Part shown: piece by piece, positions 34,465-43,568 of the stretch
How the letters are laid out: each line of letters starts with the position of its first letter
Position numbering within the stretch: the stretch's first letter is position 1
Origin: Nitrospina sp.
GTDB taxonomy: Bacteria; Nitrospinota; Nitrospinia; Nitrospinales; JACRGP01
DNA: 64,000 bases
Reading direction: 5' to 3'
Assembly (NCBI GenBank): GCA_024648695.1
Contig: JACAVV010000006.1
Span: forward strand, 1 to 64,000
Notes under the pieces: generated by a model
Told to the model about the DNA's origin: nothing
The model's database searches: none
What the model saw: the letters and a program-made list of their open reading frames with translations, nothing else
Program-made: the position numbers and the translations under genes

Positions 34465-35601
34465 TCAGGGAGAACTGTCTTTTATTAATGGGATTTGAAT
34501 GACAAAAAGGGATCCCTTTTCCGCCTCGCTTTCAACATGAATGGAGCCTCCATGCTCATCTATGATTTTTTTGACGATAGCCAAACCCAACCCCGTACCT
34601 TTTTCACCAGCAGTGGGAATGGCACTTAACTTCTGAAACTCCTTAAACAATTTGGGATGATCCATTGATGAGATTCCTGGACCTTGATCCTTAACTGTCA
34701 CAACGGCCTTACCCTTTTCATGTTTCAAACCGATCTTTATTTTTGATCCTCTGGGAGAATATTTGATTGCGTTATTGATCAAATTGTCCATGACCTGTCC
34801 GAAGCGATGGACATCAAACTCGCAATCTGGAATGTCTTGCAGATTTGCAATCAGCACACTTCCTTTTTTCTCAGCCAGAATGGCGTTGACATTGATCCTT
34901 TGTTCGATGGTTTTTTGCAAAGGCCCCCTTTGCAGTTTCAATTCCAGGTGTCCACTCTCAATGATTGATATGTCCAGTAAATCGTTTACCAGGGAAGCCA
35001 TGTTTTTGCTAACCCGATGGATCACGTTCAAGCATTCGGTTTGCTCTTCGGGAAGAAGATCGTCCTCTTCGAGCAACAGTTCCGAATAGCCACGTATAGA
35101 CGAAATAGGATTGCGAAGGTCATGCGCCGCGATGCCAAGAAACCTGTTTTTTTGCTGATTCATATCTTCCAGTTTCAGATTTTTCTCTTCCAATTCAAGA
35201 ATCAATTTATCACGGTGACGAACCAGACTTTGCATTTCAAGGTGGGTATGGATCCTGGCAATCACTTCAGCTTGCTTGAAAGGTTTAGTAATGTAATCCA
35301 CCCCTCCCGCCCTAAATCCCTTGACAATGTCCTCAGTGCTGTCCCGGGCCGAAATAAAAATCACAGGAATGTTTTTAGTAACTTCACTGGATTTCAATTG
35401 TTCGCAGGTTTGGAATCCGTTTTGTTCCGGCATCATGATATCCAGCAAAATCAGGTCCGGTTTAATATTTTCGGCAATTTTCACTCCCGTAGACCCACTT
35501 GAAGAAATGGCCACCTCGAAACCTTCAGGCTCGAGAGTTTTCCGCAGAATGTCAATATTCTCAAAGGTGTCGTCGATAACCAGGATTTTAGGGGCTTCCA
35601 T
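34465..35601 (-). CDS. Response regulator-histidine kinase hybrid
   Basis: This 378-residue soluble two-component protein has an N-terminal receiver domain with phospho-acceptor Asp54 (LILLDIMMPEQNG) and Lys106 (DYITKPF). A coiled coil (about 125-150) leads to a HisKA dimerisation helix with His160 in GIAAHDLRNPISSIRGYSELL. The HATPase domain has DNLINNAIKYSPRG, DQGPGI and GTGLGLAIVKKIIDEHGG. With the receiver at the front, its kinase is probably gated by an upstream phosphorelay. It has no membrane segments. It sits 4 bases behind the DUF429 gene and 11 before the DUF115 gene. Confidence 0.92.
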   Translation of the reverse strand: MEAPKILVIDDTFENIDILRKTLEPEGFEVAISSSGSTGVKIAENIKPDLILLDIMMPEQNGFQTCEQLKSSEVTKNIPVIFISARDSTEDIVKGFRAGGVDYITKPFKQAEVIARIHTHLEMQSLVRHRDKLILELEEKNLKLEDMNQQKNRFLGIAAHDLRNPISSIRGYSELLLEEDDLLPEEQTECLNVIHRVSKNMASLVNDLLDISIIESGHLELKLQRGPLQKTIEQRINVNAILAEKKGSVLIANLQDIPDCEFDVHRFGQVMDNLINNAIKYSPRGSKIKIGLKHEKGKAVVTVKDQGPGISSMDHPKLFKEFQKLSAIPTAGEKGTGLGLAIVKKIIDEHGGSIHVESEAEKGSLFVIQIPLIKDSSP

Positions 35602-35605
35602 TGAA

Positions 35606-36454
35606 TCAACCTTTGGGTAGACTGAACGAACTTTGAAATGGGTTCACAATCCAACCCTCACTTTTTATAGTGGGATGCTTGCTCGCCGGAATTCCATAAT
35701 GGGGTCTTCCCTGGCAATACGCCCAGGCGGCAGATAGAGCACATAAAATAGAATCCAGAATATCACCTTCATGATCCTCAATGGCTTCATTTTCCAAATC
35801 CCTGGAACATGTCACCTTAAATCCCAATAACTTTAAAGATTGTGTCATCCATCCATTCAAGATTTTTTGGCGCCCCTGTGTCAACTGAGAAAAGTTTTGA
35901 TTAGCCTTAGTCGATTTATAAGATCTGGCAAAAGGACGCGCAAGAAGTGCAGGGTAAGCTTCTATTACACGGCAATTGGATTTTGCCATTCTTAAAGGAA
36001 GAATGGACGCTCCGGATTGTAACAGACGCGGGGCGCCCTCATAAAACATTCTGGCCACCGGCGGATTCACCAGTTTCAAAGGGCTTTGAGCCCGATTCAG
36101 GGAATCTGTGATTCTCAATGGTTCCTTTTCACCGGTCGCTTGTTGTGCTTTGAAATTCTTAAGGATCATTTCAAAATCAGACTTTTTCATTTTGGATACA
36201 TGAGGGACGTACGATTCCCAGGACATCGGCCATTCCAGTTGATTCAACAATTTCACAGGCAATCCAAATGGCATATCAATCCCGGCAAAGCAGGAACCTG
36301 ATCGATCCAGAAATTTTTCAAAATGCTGAAAAGATTCCAACGGCTCTAAAGATTCAATGACCAATCCGGTTCCGGAATAAAAAGTTCCCGAAACCACAGG
36401 GATGGGTTTGGAATGTTTTGGTGCGCTGGTAAAATCAAGGCCATAAATTTTCAT
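35606..36454 (-). CDS. DUF429 family protein
   Basis: This 282-residue protein shows the DUF429 pattern: N-terminal IYGLDFTSAPKHSKPI, then FAGIDMPFGLP, VIEAYPALLARPFA and a C-terminal DHEGDILDSILCALSAAWAY. The fold of the family is RNase H-like, and its acidic residues (in LDFTS, GIDMPF and DHEGDILD) would sit at the nuclease-type centre. No activity has been firmly assigned to the family to my knowledge. It overlaps the esterase gene by 4 bases and is part of the bioF-to-DUF115 run. Confidence 0.8.
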   Translation of the reverse strand: MKIYGLDFTSAPKHSKPIPVVSGTFYSGTGLVIESLEPLESFQHFEKFLDRSGSCFAGIDMPFGLPVKLLNQLEWPMSWESYVPHVSKMKKSDFEMILKNFKAQQATGEKEPLRITDSLNRAQSPLKLVNPPVARMFYEGAPRLLQSGASILPLRMAKSNCRVIEAYPALLARPFARSYKSTKANQNFSQLTQGRQKILNGWMTQSLKLLGFKVTCSRDLENEAIEDHEGDILDSILCALSAAWAYCQGRPHYGIPASKHPTIKSEGWIVNPFQSSFSLPKG

Positions 36455-37101
36455 TTTGAACTAAGTCTCAATTCCCTGGCCAATGTTTGAATCAGTAACT
36501 CCGGATCGTGTCCAGCGTTCGGGACCACCACCAAATTGGGAAGGAGTCTACGGATAATGTTGAAATCCAATAAAACGTCCTTTTCTCCCATAATGGCAAG
36601 ACAATCTCTTGCTTTTCCTAAATCCGCAACGCCAGTTTCCAGAAAATTCAATCCTTGCAAAAGCGGGGTGCTACAAAAGGGCGAATTACCGGTGATCTGA
36701 GGGGCGGATAACCGGCAATCCAAATAGAATTCGTTAAGGACAGGTTCGGATCCCTTTCGCTTAATAGCTCTGGAAAGGTATTTTAATTGAGTGAGTGAGG
36801 TTTTACCACCCAATTCACTTTCCTTAGGGTAAGCCAGAATGGGGGCCAAAAGGGTCACCCGTGTTTTCTCGGGAATAAACGCTTTATGGGTCAAAATCCA
36901 CAGGCTTCCCAGCGAATAAGCGATAATAAGATCATATGAACTGCTTTTCAGGATGTATTGGGCCTCTTCGGAATCAAAAGGATCGGATGGATACGTACTG
37001 TCCACCAGGGCATTGGGGAAATTATTCTGTATAAGATGGCCATACCAATCTTCGGGAATTCCCCAACCGCTCACCCCCAGAATCTTTAAGGTTTTTTCCA
37101 T
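36451..37101 (-). CDS. Alpha/beta-hydrolase, candidate pimeloyl-ACP methyl ester esterase (BioH/BioG-like)
   Basis: This 216-residue small alpha/beta hydrolase has a visible triad: Ser63 in AYSLGS, Asp175 in MGEKDVLL and His198 in NAGHDPELL. The N-terminal LGVSGWGIPEDWY resembles the oxyanion-loop region of BioH/BioG. In Gram-negatives an esterase of this sort releases pimeloyl-ACP for BioF, and here the gene overlaps bioF by 16 bases, which is the main reason for the biotin assignment. Sequence similarity to either known group is modest as far as I can judge, so it may be a separate isofunctional family or a general esterase. Confidence 0.65.
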   Translation of the reverse strand: MEKTLKILGVSGWGIPEDWYGHLIQNNFPNALVDSTYPSDPFDSEEAQYILKSSSYDLIIAYSLGSLWILTHKAFIPEKTRVTLLAPILAYPKESELGGKTSLTQLKYLSRAIKRKGSEPVLNEFYLDCRLSAPQITGNSPFCSTPLLQGLNFLETGVADLGKARDCLAIMGEKDVLLDFNIIRRLLPNLVVVPNAGHDPELLIQTLARELRLSSK

Positions 37102-38228
37102 GGGCGGATCGTTTCAATGAAAGTTTTTAAATGGTCTTTCGTAATTCCCGTGTGAAGAGAAACCCTGAGTCTTGAGGTGCCTTTGGGAACCGTGGGAGGT
37201 CGGACAGCGCCCACCCTGATTTCCTTCCCCAATAATTCCTGGTAGACCTGAAGTGTCGTGTCCTCATCTCCCAACAAAATGGGAATTACAGGAGAGTCTC
37301 CTTCCATCTGCTCCCAACCCTCCCTTTCCAATTCATTTCGAAACCAGGAAGATAATTCACGTAAGTACTGCCTCGAATCCTGTGACTGCTGAATTATTTT
37401 TATGGCCTCAACAGCGGCTCCAGCCTGGGCAGGAGAGAAAAAGGTTGAATAAATAAACTCCCCGGCAAAGTTTATTATGTAATCCACCACCAGTTGATCA
37501 CTGCACATTATATAAGCGCCCATACTTGCTAAAGATTTACCAAGGGTGCCGACGAGGATATCCACATTTTCCACTATCCCCATCTCTTCCGCCACACCCG
37601 CACCCGATTCACCGTAAACTCCGGTCGCATGGGCCTCATCAAGAATAAGAGTGAAAGGGTAGGTGGCTTTGAGGGATACCAGCTTTTTCAGATCGGGAAT
37701 ATCGCCATCCATACTGAACACACTTTCTGTGACGACAAATACAGAGTCAAATTTTTCAAAATCGCTGGCGAGCATGCTTTCCAGATGTTGCATGTCCAGA
37801 TGATGATAACGCCTGAACCGAATTCCTGCCCGTTTCAAGGCCTGCGCAATGGAATGATGAATCAGCCGATCTACCAGCACCAGATCATTGGGTCCTGGTA
37901 AATGAAGCATCAGGGCTTGGTTTGCTGTAAACCCGGAATTGAACAAAAGTCCGGCAGGTTTACCAATCCAAACCCTTAAAAGGGAAAGCAGTTCCTCATG
38001 GCAAGGATAATAACCTGACAATAAAGGTGATGCTCCACTTCCTGTGCCATAAAGAGTCATAGCCCGTTCCGCCCCTGCCTTAACCCTTGGATGCTGGCAA
38101 AGCCCAAAATAATCGTTGGCGGAAAGGTTTAAAATTGGCGAATTGTTGGTTTGGATTCGACGGAACAAATTGCTTTGTCGTTTTTCATCGAGAGCCGCTT
38201 CCAAGCGTTGTTTGAACAAGTTTGGCAA
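37086..38228 (-). CDS. bioF: 8-amino-7-oxononanoate synthase
   Basis: This 380-residue PLP enzyme of the alpha-oxoamine synthase family condenses pimeloyl-ACP (or CoA) with alanine, the first ring-forming step of biotin synthesis. It has LNLSANDYFGLCQHPRVK, the GTGSGASPLLSGYYPCHEELL substrate region, ILDEAHATGVYGESGAG, and the PLP lysine Lys231 in GTLGKSLASMGAYI. It is full length. Related KBL or serine palmitoyltransferase enzymes are alternatives, but the esterase gene alongside favours BioF. bioA, bioD and bioB are not in this window. Confidence 0.88.
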   Translation of the reverse strand: MPNLFKQRLEAALDEKRQSNLFRRIQTNNSPILNLSANDYFGLCQHPRVKAGAERAMTLYGTGSGASPLLSGYYPCHEELLSLLRVWIGKPAGLLFNSGFTANQALMLHLPGPNDLVLVDRLIHHSIAQALKRAGIRFRRYHHLDMQHLESMLASDFEKFDSVFVVTESVFSMDGDIPDLKKLVSLKATYPFTLILDEAHATGVYGESGAGVAEEMGIVENVDILVGTLGKSLASMGAYIMCSDQLVVDYIINFAGEFIYSTFFSPAQAGAAVEAIKIIQQSQDSRQYLRELSSWFRNELEREGWEQMEGDSPVIPILLGDEDTTLQVYQELLGKEIRVGAVRPPTVPKGTSRLRVSLHTGITKDHLKTFIETIRPWKKP

Positions 38229-38338
38229 GAATGGGGATCCGTTTTATAAGGTTAAGCGTTGGAAAGAATTATGGTATAAAAAAACATTGGAGTCAAAGCA
38301 CCAAATTGAAACTTAAACCATTTATATAGAGGGTATAA

Positions 38339-38731
38339 ATGAATTCAGTAGACGATACAGGAAAGGTCTGGATTCCAGGGAAGATGTCTCCAGGTTACGC
38401 TGTCAGGGTAGGGGACAAGGTTTATGTTCCCGGAAAAGAGGAAGACCAAACGGTGGAGGCGGGTTGGAATGAAGGATTTGTATATTTTGATTTGCACGAT
38501 ACCGAAAAAAAATGGAGGGTGGCACGAAGATTCAATATGGAACTGGAGCCCACAACCCCCGCAAGCTTATTCAACGGTTTCGAACAAACAAAACATTGCG
38601 ATATGCTAGTGGTCGATTTTGAAAAAGGCGAATTTGAGGAGTTTGAGTGTCAGGACGAAGAATACAACCAACATGCAGTCGTTGGTATGAATTCCATTCA
38701 GTTTTGGGAGTTTGCTGACTTTAAATCATAG
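38339..38731 (+). CDS. Hypothetical acidic cytoplasmic protein
   Basis: I do not recognise the family of this 130-residue protein. It has no signal peptide or membrane segment. The N-terminal half reads like a small beta fold (SPGYAVRVGDKVYVPGKEEDQTV, then WNEGFVYFDLHD), and the C-terminal half is acidic (VVDFEKGEFEEFECQDEEYNQ). GAGGG lies upstream of the start. It is an isolated plus-strand gene between two minus-strand units. Confidence 0.6.
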   Translation: MNSVDDTGKVWIPGKMSPGYAVRVGDKVYVPGKEEDQTVEAGWNEGFVYFDLHDTEKKWRVARRFNMELEPTTPASLFNGFEQTKHCDMLVVDFEKGEFEEFECQDEEYNQHAVVGMNSIQFWEFADFKS

Positions 38732-38829
38732 TATCTTTTTTTAATGGCGTAATGAATACTTTGTCTTATCAGGATGTCACATCTTCATTTGAAAAGAAAT
38801 AAACAGAAGACAATTTTTCCGATTTCAAC

Positions 38830-39255
38830 CTAACTCTTCTTACGGCAAAGGCGGGTGGAGATAAATTCTTTTTCCAGTTTGGAAACATATTCAGAAGACC
38901 CGTCACGTAAATTAACGTAAAGAACTTTTCCTTCTTCATCGATTTCACTGGTCAGTATCAGGTGTGCGCATTTGGCAACAAAAGCCTGGTGAATGTGGAC
39001 GTCCTTGTCATCCCACCCCTGGTGAGCCAGATCCGGATCGTACAGACTCAAGGCTTCTTCCTTCGATGGCAAGCGCCAGTCGTTAAAGCCTCCTGCGTAA
39101 ACCGATTTCATGGTTTGTACGTAGCCCTGAATCTCATCCCAGGTCAACCATTTGCCAAGATCACCATAGGAGTCCTTGGGCAACCAGAAAAGATTAGTCT
39201 CGCTATCGGAGATCAACATATTTGGATTGTCTTTAAATCGTTCTTTTGCGTCCAT
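38830..39255 (-). CDS. DUF1566 (Lcl C-terminal)-type protein
   Basis: The 141-residue protein is essentially one DUF1566 domain: NLFWLPKDSY (the usual TGLMWQ-like element), KWLTWDEIQGYVQTM, the diagnostic YAGGFNDWRLPSKEEALSLYD and a terminal STRLCRKK. The domain often occurs in exported lectin-like proteins, but this copy has no signal peptide and is unusually short and free-standing. Its role is unknown. It lies 41 bases upstream of the pabC stop codon side, on the same strand but transcribed after pabC. Confidence 0.82.
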   Translation of the reverse strand: MDAKERFKDNPNMLISDSETNLFWLPKDSYGDLGKWLTWDEIQGYVQTMKSVYAGGFNDWRLPSKEEALSLYDPDLAHQGWDDKDVHIHQAFVAKCAHLILTSEIDEEGKVLYVNLRDGSSEYVSKLEKEFISTRLCRKKS

Positions 39256-39295
39256 AGTGTTTTAATCCTGAATTAAATAAATGCGAAGATTATCA

Positions 39296-40165
39296 TTATT
39301 GGATTTGCTCATCAACGCTTAATAAGTAACGTTCATGAAAAAACCGGGTCAGTTCGCCGGGACATTTTTTTGCCAGTGCCTTACCATCTACTTTATGTAC
39401 AGGTACAATTTCGAATCCACTATTGCATAAAAACGCTTCGTCTGCTGATAGCAAATCTGTCTTTTTTAGAGGTTTCTCCTTGCACACAATTCCTTCCCTT
39501 TCAGCGATTTCGAATACCACCTGCCGAACGGTTCCCGGGAGCACATACTTATTCAGAGGCGGAGTGAATAGGGTCCCCTTGCGAATTACAAAAATATTGC
39601 TAACAGTTCCTTCTGTTATGTTGCCTGCCGAATTCAAAAGAATGGCTTCCTGAGCTCCTTTTTCACTGGCTTGTTTTTTTGCCAGAATATTGGGAAGATA
39701 ATTGCAGGATTTGATCATACCCCGCAACCCTGGCATTTTCACAGCAGAATTGGGAATTAAGGAAACTGCTACCCCTTTCGAATACCATTCCTTTGGAACG
39801 GAAGAAATTTCCTGCGCGTAGATACATAAAGTGGGCTTGGCTTTCGGATCTATGGCAAGGCCAGGAATACTTTCGCCCCGGGTCAAGGTGATGCGAATGT
39901 AGGCATCCGCCAAATCGTTCAGTTCCAGAAGGTCATAAACCGTTTTTTCCAGGTCCTGAGCCGACAGGGGTACCGATAATTCAATCCATTTCGCGGACCG
40001 GTAGAATCTCCGCCAATGCAGGTCCGCTCGATAGACTTTTCCCTGATAAGCTCTCAAGGTCTCGAACAAGCCGTCCCCATAAAGAAATCCTCGATCCAGC
40101 ACCGACACACGTGCCTGATCGAGGCCAACAAATCTGCCGTTTAAATATATGACCAGAGATTTCAT
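39296..40165 (-). CDS. pabC: Aminodeoxychorismate lyase-type class IV aminotransferase
   Basis: This 289-residue fold-type IV PLP enzyme has RGFLYGDGLFETLRAY at the N-terminus, the PLP lysine Lys152 in GMIKSCNYLPN, and AILLNSAGNITEGTVSNIF. Branched-chain and D-amino-acid aminotransferases share these motifs. The PabC call rests on its position 2 bases behind pabB. The enzyme would release pyruvate from aminodeoxychorismate to give p-aminobenzoate for folate. It is the last gene of the tolC-mac-pab run. Confidence 0.82.
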   Translation of the reverse strand: MKSLVIYLNGRFVGLDQARVSVLDRGFLYGDGLFETLRAYQGKVYRADLHWRRFYRSAKWIELSVPLSAQDLEKTVYDLLELNDLADAYIRITLTRGESIPGLAIDPKAKPTLCIYAQEISSVPKEWYSKGVAVSLIPNSAVKMPGLRGMIKSCNYLPNILAKKQASEKGAQEAILLNSAGNITEGTVSNIFVIRKGTLFTPPLNKYVLPGTVRQVVFEIAEREGIVCKEKPLKKTDLLSADEAFLCNSGFEIVPVHKVDGKALAKKCPGELTRFFHERYLLSVDEQIQ

Positions 40166-40167
40166 TT

Positions 40168-41634
40168 TTACTGAAAAACTTTAAATAAAGCCGCGGCTTT
40201 GTCGAGGGTTTCCTGATACTCCTTTTCCGGGATGGAATCGGAAACGATTCCTGCCCCGACATGAAAACTCACTTTGCCCTGGTTAAAAATCAGGGAGCGA
40301 ATGATGATATTAAAATCCATGCAGGGAGAAAATCCTATGTACCCAAAAGATCCGGAATAGGGGCCCCGGCGATGCGGCTCCAGTTCGCGAATGATTTCCA
40401 TGCTCCTTATTTTGGGACAGCCCGTAATAGTTCCCCCGGGAAACACCGACTTGAAAATATCTGTCAGGGAGATATTCGGTTTCAATTTTCCAACGATGTT
40501 GGAAACGATATGAAACACATGGGAGTATCTTTCCAATACCATCAGGTCGGTCACCTTCACCGAACCAAATTCACAAATTCTGCCCAAATCGTTACGTTCA
40601 AGGTCTACCAGCATCAAATGCTCCGCACGCTCTTTCTCATTTTTCAATAGCTCTTTGGATAACCTACGATCCTCAAAATCGCTTTTCCCGCGTGGTCGGG
40701 TCCCGGCAATGGGCCGCGTTTCAAGCCAATTGTCTTCGACCTTTACCAATCGCTCCGGTGAGGAACTAACGATAGAAAATTCGCCAAATTGCAGATAGCC
40801 GGAAAAGGGTGCGGGGTTGATCTCTTTTAGTTTTAAATAAGTTTGAAAAGGATCGCCATGAAAATCCATTTCAAACTTTTGCGACAAATTGGCTTGATAT
40901 ATATCACCCTCAAAAATGTATCGCTTTGCGCGAGTCACTAAATCGGAATAGGAAGCAAGATCCAGATTGGAGCGAAGGGTAGGGGCCAGGAACTTATCTT
41001 TGGATTCATTTCCCTCGTTTTTTCCCTTCTCCGTATTGAGTATCTCCTGAATCTGACAAAATGTATTATTAATTTCTTCCAGCTTTTGAACATAGGTCCC
41101 ACCTTCATCGACTTTTTCCGCGATAATATATTTCAGAAGATTCCTGGAATGATCGTAAACGATTAATCGCTCGACCTGCATGAAATAAAGGTCAGGAATG
41201 CCTTGATTCTCCGGTATGGGAACAGGCAGGTCTTCAAAATAATTTCCTGCCTCATATCCGGCGAATCCTACCCAGCCGCCCCAGAAATGAGAAAGGTAGT
41301 TTATAGCATTCAACGATTGGGAAAAATCCAAACGGTGCATTGCTTCCAAAGGGTGCTCTGTACTTTCCACCCATTTGCCTTGATTTCCCAGATAAACCGT
41401 ATCTCCGCAAATGCGAATGACGCTGGAGTTGGAACGGCCCATGATGGAATAATGACTGGTTTCCAGAGGACCATTGGCGCTTTCGAAAAAAAAGGATTCT
41501 CTGAAGTTTTTAAAGAGGGACCTGTAAACCAGAGTGAGATCGACTTTTATAAATTCGGCTTCACCCACAACCGGGACTCTAGCTAATGTACGAGCCAGGT
41601 TTTCATAAGTTGAACAATCAGGTTGGATATTCAT
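40168..41634 (-). CDS. pabB: Aminodeoxychorismate synthase component I (PabB) with TrpE-like PIAGT motif
   Basis: This 488-residue chorismate-utilising enzyme has an N-terminal domain (to about 215) and a catalytic domain with GDIYQANLSQKFE, INPAPFSGYLQFGEFSIVSSSPERLV, AEHLMLVDLERNDLGRI and TGCPKIRSMEIIRELEP. E. coli-type PabB carries an active-site lysine in PIKGT. Here the motif is PIAGT (residues 308-312, Ala310), as in anthranilate synthase TrpE. Some PabB proteins have this form. The neighbouring pabC-type gene supports PabB, and no trp genes are present, but TrpE activity cannot be excluded. No glutaminase subunit is adjacent. It follows the MacB permease gene by 32 bases. Confidence 0.82.
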   Translation of the reverse strand: MNIQPDCSTYENLARTLARVPVVGEAEFIKVDLTLVYRSLFKNFRESFFFESANGPLETSHYSIMGRSNSSVIRICGDTVYLGNQGKWVESTEHPLEAMHRLDFSQSLNAINYLSHFWGGWVGFAGYEAGNYFEDLPVPIPENQGIPDLYFMQVERLIVYDHSRNLLKYIIAEKVDEGGTYVQKLEEINNTFCQIQEILNTEKGKNEGNESKDKFLAPTLRSNLDLASYSDLVTRAKRYIFEGDIYQANLSQKFEMDFHGDPFQTYLKLKEINPAPFSGYLQFGEFSIVSSSPERLVKVEDNWLETRPIAGTRPRGKSDFEDRRLSKELLKNEKERAEHLMLVDLERNDLGRICEFGSVKVTDLMVLERYSHVFHIVSNIVGKLKPNISLTDIFKSVFPGGTITGCPKIRSMEIIRELEPHRRGPYSGSFGYIGFSPCMDFNIIIRSLIFNQGKVSFHVGAGIVSDSIPEKEYQETLDKAAALFKVFQ

Positions 41635-41666
41635 GGTGACAGAGGAATGGGGATCTTCAGTTGACG

Positions 41667-42875
41667 TTACTCATAACGCAGGGCATCTATAGGATTCATG
41701 TTGGCCGCTTTATTTGCAGGATAGAATCCGAAAAACACACCGATTGCCACAGAAAACCCAAACGCCAGTAGAATGGTTTGAAATGAAACGATCGTGTCCC
41801 AGCCGCCCATTTTGGACACCACCTGCGATATGCCAATCCCGATTCCAATCCCAAAAGCGCCGCCCAGAAAACTGATAACGACTGACTCGATTAAAAACTG
41901 TTCAAGGATTTCCCGTTTCTTTGCCCCAATGGCCTTGCGAATTCCAATCTCCCGGGTGCGCTCGGTAACCGATACCAGCATTATGTTCATGATTCCTATG
42001 CCACCCACCATAAGCGAAATTGCCGCGATCCCACCTAATAAAAACGTAAAGGTCTTTGCCGCATCTCCCCAACTGTTCAGCCACTCCGAAGAGTTCTGCA
42101 CATAAAAATCGTTGTCCTTTCCCTCCGGAATATTGTGTCGCCTGCGAACCAGTGCTTTAACATCATCTTTAATCTTCTCCATTTCATCGATGTTTCGAGC
42201 CTGGATGTCTATAGCTTGCACATAATCCATTCCGAATAAACGCTTTTGAGCAGTGGTTACGGGAATCATGATTTGATCATCAGGATCGAACCAACTCAAA
42301 GCACCCTTGGCGACCATCCTGCCGATGACCGTGTAATTGTTGCCATCCACTTTTAAAACTTCTCCAATCGGATTTTTGTCGCCAAACAGGTTCTTGACCA
42401 CCGTGGCTCCAAGGACACAAACTCTTCGAGCGGTTTGCACTTCTTCCCGGGAAAAATAACGGCCTTCTTCCAGCACAAAATTGGAAAGTTGCGGATATTT
42501 TTCGCCGGTTCCCCTTACCAGGGAATTGGAATTCTTGTTGCCAAATTTTAATTGTGCATTTTTGTAAACCTGTGCCGCCGCTCCTGTAATGGAACTGATA
42601 TGCTTTTCGATAGCATAGGCATCCTCCAGTTTAAGGGTGTCGACTTTTCCAGATTGCACGTGACGCGATTTTTTTTCACCGGGCTTCACGGTAATGATAT
42701 TGGTTCCAAACTTGGCTATGGTGGTGAGGGTTTGCTTGCGGGCGCCTTCACCGATGGAGATCATGGAAATTACCGAAGCGACTCCGATAATGATTCCAAG
42801 TGCTGTTAGAACCGATCTCAGTTTGTTAGACCAAAGGCTTCGCAAAGCCATTTTGAAAAGGTCAAAAATCAGCAT
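41667..42875 (-). CDS. MacB-type ABC transporter permease
   Basis: This 402-residue permease has the MacB/FtsX layout: one N-terminal helix ([32 protein letters not shown]), a large periplasmic domain, and three C-terminal helices. The [29 protein letters not shown] signature begins the second helix block. MacB-type proteins drive periplasm-to-outside export through a MacA-TolC conduit by mechanotransmission. Here ATPase and permease are separate genes, unlike E. coli MacB where they are fused. It overlaps the ATPase gene by 7 bases. Confidence 0.93.
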   Translation of the reverse strand: MLIFDLFKMALRSLWSNKLRSVLTALGIIIGVASVISMISIGEGARKQTLTTIAKFGTNIITVKPGEKKSRHVQSGKVDTLKLEDAYAIEKHISSITGAAAQVYKNAQLKFGNKNSNSLVRGTGEKYPQLSNFVLEEGRYFSREEVQTARRVCVLGATVVKNLFGDKNPIGEVLKVDGNNYTVIGRMVAKGALSWFDPDDQIMIPVTTAQKRLFGMDYVQAIDIQARNIDEMEKIKDDVKALVRRRHNIPEGKDNDFYVQNSSEWLNSWGDAAKTFTFLLGGIAAISLMVGGIGIMNIMLVSVTERTREIGIRKAIGAKKREILEQFLIESVVISFLGGAFGIGIGIGISQVVSKMGGWDTIVSFQTILLAFGFSVAIGVFFGFYPANKAANMNPIDALRYE

Positions 42876-43561
42876 CCATGCACCTCTGAAACCGGTTTCC
42901 GCTCATCTTTAGACAAACAGCCGTCCATCATGAATAACGTGCGCGGACATTGATCGGAAACCGAAGGATCGTGAGTCACCAAAATTATTGTCGCGCCTTC
43001 GGCATTGAGTTGTTTGAACGAATTCAAAATCTCGACTCCCGTTTTTGAATCCAGATTACCCGTAGGTTCATCGGCAAGAATAATTGAAGGATTGTTCACT
43101 ATAGCACGAGCAATGGCCACCCGCTGGCGTTCTCCTCCCGACAGTTCGTTGGGACGATGTTTGGCGCGGTCCCTCAACCCAACCTTGTCCAGTGAATCCA
43201 GAGCCTTTATCCGGGATTGGGGGATTCTACCGTAAAGAAGAGGGAGTTCTACATTTTCCAAGGCCGTGGCCCGTGGCAGTAGGTTGAAATTTTGAAACAC
43301 AAAGCCTATCTGCTTATTACGAACCTCAGCCAATTCGTTGGCCTTTAAAGACTGGACATCAATATTCGCCAAATGGTAAGACCCCCCACTTGGCAGGTCC
43401 AGGCATCCCAGCAAATTCATTAGAGTCGATTTACCACTTCCTGATGGACCCATGATGGAAACCAGTTCGCCTTTGCTGATGTTAAAACTGACCTCACGCA
43501 AGGCATACACTTCCTGATTTCCCAATCTATAGGTTTTGGATAATTGCGCTACCTCAATCAA
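42869..43561 (-). CDS. MacB/LolD-type ABC transporter ATPase
   Basis: This 230-residue ATPase has all hallmarks: Walker [11 protein letters not shown]-loop [22 protein letters not shown], signature [14 protein letters not shown], Walker [14 protein letters not shown], and the H-loop in ILVTHDPS. The family partners with MacB- or LolCE-type permeases. It lies 7 bases behind the MacA-like adaptor gene and overlaps the permease gene, so it is the motor of this exporter. Confidence 0.95.
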   Translation of the reverse strand: MIEVAQLSKTYRLGNQEVYALREVSFNISKGELVSIMGPSGSGKSTLMNLLGCLDLPSGGSYHLANIDVQSLKANELAEVRNKQIGFVFQNFNLLPRATALENVELPLLYGRIPQSRIKALDSLDKVGLRDRAKHRPNELSGGERQRVAIARAIVNNPSIILADEPTGNLDSKTGVEILNSFKQLNAEGATIILVTHDPSVSDQCPRTLFMMDGCLSKDERKPVSEVHGC

Positions 43562-43568
43562 TGGACCG

